From assembly GCA_965153355.1 (NCBI GenBank), contig OZ231128.1, positions 20,336,001 through 20,400,000 on the forward strand: DNA of 64,000 bases, in the 5' to 3' direction. The DNA is from Flaccisagitta enflata (Eukaryota > Chaetognatha > Sagittoidea > Aphragmophora). This document shows, piece after piece, positions 9,546 to 64,000 of the stretch. Within the stretch, counting starts at the first letter, position 1. Each line of letters opens with the position of its first letter. The position numbers and the translations under genes were made by a program. The notes below the pieces were generated by a model. It worked only from the letters and a program-made list of their open reading frames with translations. It had not been told where the DNA came from and searched no databases.

Positions 9546-11432
9546 TTATGTGTGTGTGTGTGTGTGTGTGTTTTTAAGCTCAAATATAGAGTTTTTTTTC
9601 AACTGTTTGTTTTTGAGTGTGCATGTTGTATCAATCAACTATACTACATCGTATCTGATATTGAGCAAATTCAAAAATTTGTAATCATGTAATTACCGTA
9701 TTGAAAAAGTTGAAAACAAGTTGTTGAATTCATAAAGATTTTTTTTTCATTCCATGCATTAGATTCTCATTTTATTTTTCAGTTTTCAAGTCTCAGTCTC
9801 AGTCGCATTGTTTTTTCTTTCAGCAAATTTTCTATTTTGTGGCAGTAAAATTTGAGATTCCTGTATAGTTAGCCTTGCAAGAAAATTAACGGTTAACGGT
9901 GATTAACATGAAATTCTAATCGGGGGTCGATGATTAATGACTTCATTAACTGATAGCATCGATATCGCGGACGAGCGACTCTATAAGAGGCTTTGTCCGT
10001 CCATCCGTCCGTCCGTTGGTCCGTTAGTGAGCGCGAGTCGAAAAGTGGAAAAACCAGCGTTTCCGCCTTTGCCCACCCGTCCGCGACTGCTATTGGCCGT
10101 GTATCTGGCCTTCTTTATCATTATCTCTGCATCCGTCCACCTATCAATTAGTTGTATCATTTGTCTAACGGTGTATCCATATATCTGCCTTGCTCTCCGT
10201 CTTTCAGTTCTGATTAGTATCTCTGTCTGTTAGGGCGTGTTTCAAGTGACGACAACAGACGCATTTTTGCTCATGTAACGCGTTAGCAGCGTGAACATAT
10301 ATCTCCCACAAGAGAGTGAGCAAGCCCGTGAACGGAGCAGGCGAGCGGAGCGTAGCAGAATGCAGCGGAGGGTGTAAGCGGAGTAGGTGTCTCTCTCTGT
10401 GTTTATGTGAATCTTTTTCATATTTGCTCATTTAAACCTTTGTCCTTCTCCTTGGTAGCCTGCGCGATTTTTCGCTTTGCCGACGATGCTTCTTTGACGA
10501 TTTCCGCGTTTGCCGCCAATTCTGCTGCTAGTTGTTGGTTGACTGCTTGAAGCGCCGCGACGTCATCCAAAAGACGACCTTCACATCTTTTATTAAAAAA
10601 TGTAACTCCGTTAATGTATTTATAGGTGCGCAAACGCACTTCTATAGGAGGCTGCCAGGTGTTCAGTTGGTCTGCTAGCATGCTCGCATCAAAAATTGCC
10701 AAAAATGACCATAAATTACGCAAATCTTAAAAAAACAAATTGTGTTGGTTGTTGTTCATCACATTCAGTGTTCACAATCATCACTTACATTCTTCGTCAC
10801 ATCCAAACATCATTCGTCATACACTTTTTGTACGAACGTAATTTTTTTGCCGAAGCCTAAAGATAGCCACTGATGAAATAACTATTATTACAATGTTCTT
10901 AGTTTTAGAGCGATTTCAAGCCTTGGTGTTCTTATCAACTAGGTTCTTATAAAAAAATATGAAAAAATGTATTAGAGTATTAAAGCTTTGGTTTGTTGAT
11001 TTGGTTTGTTGATAAGAAATCAATATAATCAACAAGGGGGGGAACTGGACGTCCTATTCGTCTTTTTAGCAGCAAGCTACATATACATGAATTTATACTT
11101 CGCTTTGTCAGTCAAAAGAGAGATTACTCAAATACAAAGCTGGAAAGGAACAGGCCATTATGGAGGAGAATAAGGGTCAAAATCTAATATTTGTTGTACC
11201 TCTTTTCCTTTTTCTTCAGGCCGCCAACCGGATACTGGAATGGCGCCGCCAAAAACTTCGACAACGCGTCGCCGCCGCTCTTGCGCAGTCTGTCATGCTC
11301 TTTGTGCAATCGTGAAATGCTGCTTTCGAGCGTGCTGATATTGCCGCCATACTCGTCACATTCAGTGAGGCAAAGAGCGGTTTCTTTACGACCGACGGCT
11401 TGTAAATGATACAAAACAAACTCGTTGTCCAT
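5387..11432 (-). CDS. transposase-like multicopy family protein, multi-exon gene (overall extent)
   Basis: Gene model from splice signals: exon 1 at 11432-11229 (ATG at 11432), exon 2 at about 10590-10438, exon 3 at 8930-8365, exon 4 at 7156-5387 (stop TGA). Exon 2 to 3 joins in phase 1 and exon 3 to 4 in phase 0, both keeping the frame open. The exon 1 to 2 join is not resolved and exon 1 may belong to a separate copy. Motifs near the exon 3/4 junction (T-D-E-T-A-K, then I-K-N-T-M-S-D-R and N-E-F-F-C-G-L-H) match, from memory, an uncharacterised multicopy family of cnidarians, molluscs and fish that I believe to be transposon-derived. Acidic residues in the first two motifs could be RNase-H-fold catalytic positions; that is inference. 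Expression is not evident from sequence. Confidence 0.65.
7157..7260. repeat. (GA)n with (GACA)n microsatellite
   Basis: About 33 GA units followed by about 7 GACA units. On the minus strand it is the polypyrimidine tract directly before the acceptor of the 589-codon exon. Confidence 0.95.
7440..7497 (-). mobile_element. AGTCGC-family fragment
   Basis: Only the terminal third is present: GGATGGACAGACAAAGCCTC followed by TTATAGAGTTGCGTGTCCGC and AACTAAAAA. A purine-rich GAAA tract starts immediately afterwards. Confidence 0.75.
7498..8350. repeat. (GAAA)n purine tract, interrupted by one element
   Basis: Long GAAA/GGAA/AAAAG purine-only sequence on both sides of the element at 7729-7868. All the Lys/Arg-rich and Phe/Leu/Ser-rich frames across it are translations of this simple sequence. 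It forms most of intron 3 of the minus-strand gene. Confidence 0.95.
7729..7868 (-). mobile_element. AGTCGC-family element, near full length
   Basis: On the minus strand it runs from TAGTTGCGGACATGCAACTG through a GTCCGTCCGTCC core to CCCACCCGTCCGCAACTGG and GGCCGTGTATCCGGCCTTGTT. It sits inside the purine tract. Confidence 0.85.
8365..8930 (-). CDS. coiled-coil and motif-1 exon of the transposase-like gene
   Basis: Acceptor TTTCTAG precedes 8930 and the donor AAG|GTTTTT follows 8365. The 566 bases enter in phase 1 and leave in phase 0. The encoded segment starts with a Glu/Lys-rich coiled coil of about 80 residues, then YTPEFRNLIYKLLARNIPH, a segment ending in a short loop, and TDETAKCGHK at the end. 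YTPEFR...L and T-D-x-T match my recollection of the family's N-terminal half. Exons 3 and 4 join with no change of frame. Confidence 0.75.
9109..9275 (-). mobile_element. AGTCGC-family element, full length
   Basis: Complete order on the minus strand: TTTTTAGTTGCGGACACGCA, ACTCTATAAGAGGCTTTGTC, a CCGTCCGTTGGTCGGTCC core, CGAAAAGTGGGAAAACGCGC, CCGCCCCTGCCCA, and GGCCGTGTATCCGGCCTTGTT. No open frame. Confidence 0.9.
9388..9570. repeat. (GT)n microsatellite
   Basis: About 180 bp of GT with three GTTTGT interruptions. The Cys/Val frames over it are not genes. Confidence 0.97.
9962..10116 (+). mobile_element. AGTCGC-family element, full length
   Basis: TCGCGGACGAGCGACTCTAT, AAGAGGCTTTGTCCGTCC, a core of GTCC units, GAGTCGAAAAGTGG, CCCACCCGTCCGCGACTGC and GGCCGTGTATCTGGCC in order. 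Confidence 0.9.
10233..10395 (+). mobile_element. GGGCGTGTTTC-family MITE, truncated
   Basis: Starts GGGCGTGTTTCAAGTGACGA and keeps the internal GCGTGAACATAT and GAGCGGAGCG-rich segment. The right terminal inverted repeat is not seen. Full copies are at 22,672-22,920 and 63,532-63,759. Confidence 0.65.
10438..10590 (-). CDS. coiled-coil exon 2 of the transposase-like gene (5' border uncertain)
   Basis: The donor is clear: GACAAAG|GTTTAAAT at 10438, phase 1. With the CG that opens exon 3 it makes an alanine codon and a continuous coiled coil. The encoded part reads RLLDDVAALQAVNQQLAAEL and continues Ala/Lys/Glu-rich. The acceptor is not fixed. ATAAAAG near 10,593 is possible, but its phase does not match the exon 1 donor. 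An AGTCGC-family fragment lies just upstream at about 10,620-10,690. Confidence 0.55.
11229..11432 (-). CDS. candidate first exon of the transposase-like gene
   Basis: ATG at 11432 opens 68 codons starting MDNEFVLYHLQAVGRKETAL and including SISRLHKEHDRLRKSG, a helical charged segment. The donor CCG|GTTGGC at 11229 lines up with the corresponding ATG|GTTATG in the inverted copy at 11,597-11,796, which supports the border. No domain is recognised. Linkage to exon 2 is by strand, order and coiled-coil character only. Confidence 0.5.
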
Positions 11433-11460
11433 GGTGCGCTTGAAAAAAATTTCGATATTA

Positions 11461-11585
11461 AATTGAAGTGTAGCAATTGAAGTGGGCGGGAAAACAATTT
11501 GCGCAACTTCTTTGTTACAAATCTTTCGAACTAAGAAAGTTGCGCAAATTGTTTTCTCGCCCACTTTAATTGCAACACTTCCATC
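11461..11585. repeat. inverted repeat, 49-bp arms with 27-bp spacer
   Basis: Arms at 11461-11509 and 11537-11585 share the core GTTGCGCAAATTGTTTTC and its flanks with only a few mismatches. Homology continues outward into the two head-to-head copies of the first exon, so this is the centre of a larger inverted duplication and would be a shared promoter or 5' UTR region. Confidence 0.85.
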
Positions 11586-11596
11586 TTGATATCGCT

Positions 11597-11796
11597 ATGT
11601 ATAACGAATTTGTGTATCATAAACAATCCGTCGGACATCAAGAAACCGCTGTTTGTAAAGCAGAACTTGACGAGTGTGGCGGCAACTTAGCACCCTCGAA
11701 AGCAGCATTTCAAATCTGTATAAAGAACATGACAGGCTGCGCAAGAGTGGCGAAGCGATGACAAAGTTTTTTGCGGCGTCATTTCAGTATAGCATG
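11597..11796 (+). pseudogene. frameshifted inverted copy of the first exon
   Basis: ATG at 11597 opens MYNEFVYHKQSVGHQETAVC, clearly related to the minus-strand exon at 11,432-11,229. Near 11,690 one base is missing relative to the other copy. The downstream half, with SSISNLYKEHDRLRKSGEAM, is therefore read in another frame. A (CT)n tract follows directly after the aligned donor position. Confidence 0.7.
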
Positions 11797-11802
11797 GTTA
11801 TG

Positions 11803-11806
<4 letters not shown>

Positions 11807-11885
<79 letters not shown>
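11807..11885. repeat. (CT)n microsatellite
   Basis: About 38 CT units, then degenerate CT/CG-rich sequence to about 12,040 (CTCGGTCTC, CTCTGGCTC). Confidence 0.95.
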
Positions 11886-12054
11886 CTCTTTCTCGGTCTC
11901 TCTCTCTCGGTCTCGCTCTCTCGGTCTCTCTCTCGCTCTCTCGCTCTCTAGGTTTCTCGCTCTGGCTCTGGCTCTTCTTCTGGCTCTTTTGCTCTCACTC
12001 TGGCTCTCTTGCTCTCGCTTTCTCGCTCTCTCTCTCTGACTGTTCCCCTGTGTT

Positions 12055-12180
12055 TACCGAACTTCGTCCCCTTCAGGACCTTCTTCTTTCTTCCTCTTAC
12101 TCCAATTCACAATTATGCAAAGCAGGGCAATGGGTATCGCTGACCACATATTGCCCTTGGGCGACCTGTTGAGTCCATAG
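12055..12180. mobile_element. fragment related to the GCAGCGG foldback family
   Basis: Contains AAAGCAGGGCAATGGGTATC, GCTGACC and TTGCCCTTGGGCGACCTGTT. The complement of this arrangement recurs at 20,272-20,400, and the AGGGCACGGGTACCGCTGACC motif marks the right end of the foldback elements elsewhere in the window. Confidence 0.5.
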
Positions 12181-12189
12181 TACGTGTCT

Positions 12190-12305
12190 GTGGTTGTGAT
12201 TTTTGAGTCTTCGATTGTGACTTTTCGAGTCTGTGGTCACGATATTCGAGTCTGTGGTCACGATTTTCGAGTTTGTGGTAGCAAATTTCAAGTCTGTGGT
12301 CATAA
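12190..12305. repeat. 21-22-bp minisatellite
   Basis: Five or so units of the type GAGTCTGTGGTCACGATTTTC with substitutions. Confidence 0.8.
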
Positions 12306-12894
12306 ATGCCACAGCTTTTTGAGAAGATAATATTTATCATCATTTTCGTATTCTCCATGTAAAGAGGATTCGAATGATATGCTGAAACATATACTTTATT
12401 AGTTATCATCTACAAAAAAAGGTGTGAGAAGAAATAATTTTCCTCTCACACGTGTTCATACCAGGCGTAATTCCGCGCCGCCGAAACATGACCACAACCT
12501 TGATGAATTTTTGCGGAATAAAATTTTTTAACAGATGCGCGGCTCCCGCGTCGGTCCGCGTCCACCGATTTGGATGCGGTTTTTTGCTCTGGTTCACATT
12601 TTTTACAGAGCAGGTCCCTGATACTGCATTTAACTTAATTCGCCATACACTTTTCGGAGAATGAACCACGAAGTTAAAAAATATTTGACGATCTATTAAA
12701 ATCATTTTTGAGCGAATTTTCTTGAGATTTTTTCAACGTTTGACAATGCGAGTCTCAAGTTAAAGATAGTGAATGATAATTATGACTGGTATTAAGAGTT
12801 TTGGGTATATCTCCTTGTGATAGAAGTATCCCAAAAATGCAGAGCATTTGTTATTTTCCGAAAGCTAACAAAAGTTCAAACGAGGCAATTGGCC

Positions 12895-13012
12895 AGCGTT
12901 TTATAACCCTACTAAAATTAACTGAAAATGACAGGAAATGACTTAGAATAACTTAAAATGACTTAAAATGACATAAAATACCCTAAAATGACGTAAAACG
13001 ACGAAAAAAAGC
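12895..13012. repeat. 11-bp tandem repeat
   Basis: Units such as AAAATGACTTA and AAAATGACATA. The array abuts an AGTCGC-family fragment at 13,018. A reverse-complement version of the same unit at 19,290-19,493 abuts another copy. Confidence 0.7.
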
Positions 13013-13017
13013 TAAGT

Positions 13018-13091
13018 GTTACGGACCGACGGACGGACCGACCGACAGACGGACAGAGTGGGTCATAGAGTCGCGTGCACGCGACTAAAAA
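13018..13091 (-). mobile_element. AGTCGC-family fragment
   Basis: GGACCGACGGACGGACCGAC core and the terminal block TAGAGTCGCGTGCACGCGAC followed by TAAAAAT. The half with GGCCTTGTT is absent. Confidence 0.75.
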
Positions 13092-13164
13092 TACTACGGG
13101 CTAACGAGGCTGTACTATTTATGTTTGCGAGCTTTCTTTCACAGATTTTTAATGATAGAGAAAA

Positions 13165-13585
13165 AGAATTTCGTAACTTTTTTTTTCTTTTTCGTTTCTC
13201 TTTTTCCTTTTTTTCTTTTTCTTTTCTCTTTTTCCTTTTTCCTTTTTCTTTTCTCTTTTTTTTTCTTTTCTCTTTTTCCTTTTTTCTTTTTCTTTTCTCT
13301 TTTTCTTTTTCTTTTCTCTTATTTTTTTTCTCTTTCTTTCCTCTTTTTCTTATTTCTTATTTCCTATTTCCTTTTTCTTTTTTTTCGCTTTATTTTTGAT
13401 TGTCTCCCAATTCTGTTTTTCTTCTGTTTTTGCTACTTTGCTGTGTGTTCTTGTAGGTCTATTTTCTTTTTTCTTTTTTCTTTTTTCTTTTTTCTTTTTT
13501 CTTTTTTCTTTTTTCTTTTTCATCTTTTTCCTTTTCTTTTTTCTTTTTCTTAACTCTTTCTTTTTTCTTTATCTTTTTTCCCCAC
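13165..13585. repeat. (CTTTTT)n pyrimidine tract
   Basis: Degenerate CTTTTTC/CTTTTCT units, interrupted at about 13,385-13,460. Phe/Leu/Ser-rich frames over it are not genes. The region 13,586-14,188 shows only a diverged GTCGGTCC core near 13,875-13,915 and no supported gene. Confidence 0.9.
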
Positions 13586-14188
13586 CCCGCTAAAAGATTT
13601 CCGCGCGATTTCCGCACCGATCACGATTTTATCATTCTTCTGTAAGTCAGTCTTTATTCTTTCTTCTCAACTTAATGTCTTCTTCTTTCATTTTTTTCTT
13701 CTCTTAGACATTTCATGCAGTTGGCTACTCAAATATTTTTTCGTTGGCATTGTATCTCACATTGTGCACTTACCATAATAAATCCATTGCAGTCCATTTG
13801 CCGCGTTTTGGGATCATCCAAACCTGGGTTAGCGTTACAGTACTGTAGGTACCGCTTACGCCGTATTTTTTCTTCGATCCGTCGGTCCATCTCTCCGTCG
13901 GTCCATTGGTCAGTCGCGCTTACGCTTGAGGTATTTACAGCCCCCGCCTGGGCGCCAACTCGTAGCGCACCTCGTTTGTGATTAAAGTTCTCACGGCCCC
14001 TGCCGCTGCCCACCGACGCGCACCTTCAAGAGGTTCACCATGTTTCTGATTGACACTAATTAAAAATCTTAATTGATATTTGATTCTTTCATGCCATTAA
14101 CAATTTCCTTACGAATTTTTACTAAAATCCTTCAACTCAACTGCGATTTTTGGCCAAAGCTTTCTGCCTAACCAAACCCATTTGTTTT

Positions 14189-14344
14189 TTTTTAGTCGCG
14201 GACTCGCGACTCTAGAACTTGCCGTGTCGGTCGGTCGGTCGGTCGGTCGGTCCGTCCGTAACAAAAACAAAATGCGAGCGTTTTTTCGCTATTCCGCTCC
14301 TGCCCACCCGTCCGCGACTTAGGGGGAGTGTATACGGCCTTGTT
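14189..14344 (+). mobile_element. AGTCGC-family element, full length
   Basis: TTTAGTCGCGGACTCGCGAC at the start, GGTCGGTCGGTCGGTC core, CCTGCCCACCCGTCCGCGAC and a TATACGGCCTTGTT end. Confidence 0.9.
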
Positions 14345-14852
14345 ATGCCGGGTATCTGGTCTGTCCACTCAAAGGTCAGGAAAAAAAACCCTGGTCTCCC
14401 GCTTTGACAAATAAAACAGTTTTTGTGAACGACCTTAATGAATTTTATTAGTTGAAAGAAAAGTGTGCTTTCAGAGGAAAACGAATTAAAAAAAAAGAGC
14501 CAACCGAAATTTGTTATTTCCTTTGAGATTCGAGGAAAATATTATTTACATTAATTTTCTCCGGTGTTCTGGGAAGTAAACATTGGTAAATAAAGCATTT
14601 TGCAGTAAGTATTTGATATATTCGAGGAAACGACGACGACATCATCTTATTTTTACACATACTTAGTAACATGCACATGTGCACATTTATACTCATACGG
14701 AAAACTTTGGCTAAAACGGATAGAAAAGCACGCCTGAATTGCTTGGATCTGAATTTTTTGCAAAGAAAATAACACGTACTTAGATGCATTTGTATTTTTA
14801 TTTGTATTTGTATTTGTATTTGCATTTGTATTTTTTTCCTTTTGTTTTCTTT

Positions 14853-15079
14853 TTTAGTCGCGTGCTACTCGACGCTGCATCCCACCATGTGCATGTCGGT
14901 CCATCACTATCAGTATGTCGGTTCGTCAGTCCGTCAATCAGTCAGTCCTCATTTTACTTTTTCGCCATTTTTGAGCTTTTTTAGCTCATTGCTTCTGCCC
15001 TAATGCCCAAGTGACCTACTCTATCATTGCCCCTGCTCACCCGCACGCGACTGGGGTAGCCATGTATCCGGCTTTGTTC
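14853..15079 (+). mobile_element. AGTCGC-family element, long diverged copy
   Basis: TTTAGTCGCGTGCTACTCGA start, diverged GTCGGTCC/CAGTCC core, CCCCTGCTCACCCGCACGCG, and a TATCCGGCTTTGTTC end. Confidence 0.8.
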
Positions 15080-15088
15080 TTTTTTTTC

Positions 15089-16496
15089 TACTATCTAGGA
15101 AAAAAGTATATCTACACCTTCTACCAAGGATATCTCCGCTTCTAGAATTACTAGATAGATTTTTAAAACAAAAACAAATTAAACTTCATCAAAAAATCTT
15201 TAAAATGAGTTCAATCTGGTTGGTGTATCTTGAACCATTTAGAAATTACAAGCAAAAATATATGAGATATTCATTTTAAATATCAAGAAAATATAAAATA
15301 CAGCAGAATGCAGAAATTTTAGACAGCTTTAAATTAACATATCTCCGCATCTAGAGCAGCTAATATAATTTTTTAAAAAACAAAATTATCTACATCAAAA
15401 AATCTATAAGGCAATTTCTCCTAAAAAGTAAGCCAGCTGGAAAACATGATTTGGCGGCATAAAAACACTGTTTTTTTTTTTCATCAACCAGTCAGTTAAT
15501 GATGAAAGCTGTACTTTTACATCCCTTGGGACAAAGTGCTCAACATACATCCTTCAAACTCAAGATTTTGATAGGTTAGGTGGCCAAAAGTAGAGCTAAA
15601 ACAGCCTATTTTCCCTGTCACACTTATGTCACACTTCATATCTACTACGATAAAAACATTAAAAAACTGTCAAGCCTTTCCAACAACAGGTCATTTTTGT
15701 ACCATTGCCATCCCTAAAAAAGCAACAAAAATTTGATAGTGACTGGTGGACATTTACTATGCAAAAATTTCATTCATAGTTGATTTGTTGAAAATGATAA
15801 AATATCTCATCTTGATATAGTATTATGCAATACATACAAAAACATATTCTTAAGTATGATGTAAAATTTTTTTTTTTCCCTGTTTAGCAAAGACATAACC
15901 CAGTTTACATGCCAAATTTCAGAACTTCATGTCATTTCTAGCCGGAGATATTGATTTTTTAAGAAAGTGTCCTATCGAGTTAACACCTTGTCACACTATG
16001 TCACACTGCTTTTAATAAAAATTTATATAATTAAACACAGTTCATGATATTAAGTGATTCTTTCAGTATGACTTGAAAGAGTATCAATTTCTGAGCCTGC
16101 AACCAAAATTTCAAGCTGATAGATGCAACTATCATTGAATTATGTTATTTTTTTCAATGTTAACTCAATCAGGCACCTGATTTTAGCCGGCCCGGTTTAT
16201 AGGAGAAAATGCCATAAGATGAACTTATCCTGGTTTCTGTGGTTTTGTACGTTTGGAAATCGCAGATATAAATATAAACTTCTTCCAAAATTGTAAATTT
16301 GCCTATGAGTGATGATACCATATCCACTATAAAAAGTTAGAATGGCTTTAGATATTTATTTCAAAAACTTTCATAAGAATCTTTAGTTAAAAAACAAATT
16401 ATTTTATTTATTAACACTTTTTACATAATGATTTAATATTAGGTCACTAAATCATATTTTATCCCAGGTGTAGATATACTTTTTTCCTAGGTAGTA
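15089..16496. mobile_element. 1.4-kb non-autonomous element with about 29-bp terminal inverted repeats
   Basis: The left end CTATCTAGGAAAAAAGTATA is mirrored at the right end as TATACTTTTTTCCTAGGTAG, flanked by TA on both sides. The inside is AT-rich without a long open frame. Two internal segments (about 15,129 and 15,345) are related, each with ATATCTCCGC followed by CTAGA and CATCAAAAAATCT. Confidence 0.75.
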
Positions 16497-16527
16497 TATA
16501 ACTTGATGAGTACTGGTACGCCTTTTA

Positions 16528-16706
16528 ACAAGGCCGGATACACGGCCAATACCAGTCGCGGACGGGTGGGCAGGGGCGGAAATGCGCGTTTTCACGCTTT
16601 CCAACTCGATCACCACGGACCGACCAACCAACCAACCAACCGACCAACGGACGGACGGACGGACGGACAAAGCCTCTTATAGAGTCGCTTGTCCGCGACT
16701 AAAAAC
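16528..16706 (-). mobile_element. AGTCGC-family element, full length
   Basis: Complete copy on the minus strand ending GGCCTTGTT, with an enlarged GGTTGGTTGGTTGGTCGG core. It lies about 145 bp upstream of the first TRPC exon. Confidence 0.9.
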
Positions 16707-16849
16707 CCATTTGTTGACATATACGAATTAAATATTCCATCAAGATCAATGACCGACCGACTTTGAGTCGACGAGATTGAAATTGAATGATGGTATGTCT
16801 TTGGGTGAGTCGACGAAATACTCCAGATGCGTTTTAGGAAGCGGAAAAA

Positions 16850-63509
<46,660 letters not shown>

Positions 63510-63531
63510 GTCCCGTACCGATGTCGACGAT

Positions 63532-63759
63532 GGGCGTGTTTCTAAGGAGGACCAAAAACGTGTTTGTTCCCTTTGAACGCAATAACAGCGTGAACACGTA
63601 TTCATGAATTTCACTGTCCCATGAGTGAACGGAGCGAGCGAACGTAGCAAAGCGCAGCACTGCAAAGTGAGTGAGTGGATTGAGCAGTGCAAGCGAACAA
63701 ACGTAGCGAGCGACCGAGTGGCCCGTTGAAGGCGGTTGTCAAAGACTAGAAACACGCCC
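63532..63759 (+). mobile_element. GGGCGTGTTTCTA-family MITE, complete
   Basis: GGGCGTGTTTCTA left, CTAGAAACACGCCC right. GAGCGAGCG-rich inside, with a GTGAACACG segment. It begins 22 bp after the exon 17 donor. Confidence 0.88.
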
Positions 63760-63837
63760 ATTGAGAATAGATTTGTTTACTGTTTTGTGCTTTCCCTAAT
63801 TTCGTTCATCAGTTCATCTATATTCTTTTCATTCTTC

Positions 63838-63925
63838 CGTTTTTTTTTTTGGTTTTTTTTTCTTTTTTGTTTTTGTTTTTTTTTTTTTGTTTTTTTTTTG
63901 TTTTTTTTGTTTGTTTTTCTTTTTT
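63838..63925. repeat. T-rich low-complexity tract
   Basis: T runs with single G or C. Possibly a pyrimidine tract before an exon outside the window; no acceptor is visible in the last 75 bases. Confidence 0.7.
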
Positions 63926-64000
63926 CTTTTTTGTGCACTTATTCCATTCCATTTCTGACGGCGATTACATTTGAACTCATTCTCTACATTGAATCCCCAT

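Noticed and set aside
9345-9692. Cys/Val and His/Thr repeat proteins
   Set aside because: Frames through (GT)n; the same holds at 31.0, 46.7, 56.6, 60.6 and 61.9 kb.
11191-11409. Plus-strand exon after CCTTTTTCTTCAG at 11,219
   Set aside because: The pyrimidine tract looks good, but the frame is antisense to the better-supported minus-strand exon and stops without a donor.

Overview
The window is eukaryotic and almost certainly from an animal or a very close relative. Its coding sequence is split into many short exons with GT-AG introns, its introns are swollen with microsatellites and short inverted-repeat transposons, and its best-supported gene is a TRPC-type cation channel. I cannot name the species. 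No rRNA, tRNA or CRISPR array was recognised, and nothing looks bacterial.

Left part, about 1-12 kb. A minus-strand gene of at least three or four exons (about 11.43 kb down to 5.39 kb) encodes coiled-coil segments followed by a roughly 590-residue C-terminal exon. It resembles a multicopy, transposase-like family that I recall from aquatic animals. A degenerate copy of its first exon lies head-to-head with it around a 49-bp-arm inverted repeat at 11.5 kb. The surroundings are repeats: short interspersed elements, a foldback element, GA, GAAA and GT microsatellites.

Right part, 16.85 kb to the right edge, plus strand. One TRPC-like gene is assembled here from splice sites and intron phase: an N-terminal exon with three R-R-x-S/T-L motifs, ankyrin-type exons, the pre-S1 region, S1-S5, a pore exon and S6 with the start of the TRP helix. 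Its 3' end lies outside the window. The nine middle exons (ankyrin region to pre-S1) are present twice, in block 1 (about 17.8-36.4 kb) and block 2 (about 37.5-53.06 kb). The first and last exons are single. Exon 9 of block 1 carries a +1 frameshift, whereas the block 2 copy is open. Intron phase forbids splicing the end of block 1 to the start of block 2. The likely functional message therefore takes its middle exons, or at least exon 9, from block 2. The alternative is that the two blocks are two haplotypes wrongly assembled in tandem.

The duplication also works as a dating tool. Insertions present in one block and absent at the matching site of the other give empty sites for a 4.1-kb long-terminal-inverted-repeat element, two foldback elements with minisatellite cores and a TA-flanked MITE. 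Block 1 has expanded a 116-bp unit, consisting of a 3' splice site plus half an ankyrin exon, into about thirteen tandem copies ahead of the real exon. Block 2 has about two.

Other mobile sequence: a broken antisense LINE reverse transcriptase (57.1-58.6 kb) split by a short interspersed element with a 5-bp target duplication; a hAT-like MITE with an 8-bp target duplication (58.9-59.5 kb); a three-level nest of TA/TTTA-flanked elements (62.0-63.1 kb); and about 20 copies or fragments of a family that begins TTTAGTCGCG and ends GGCCTTGTT.
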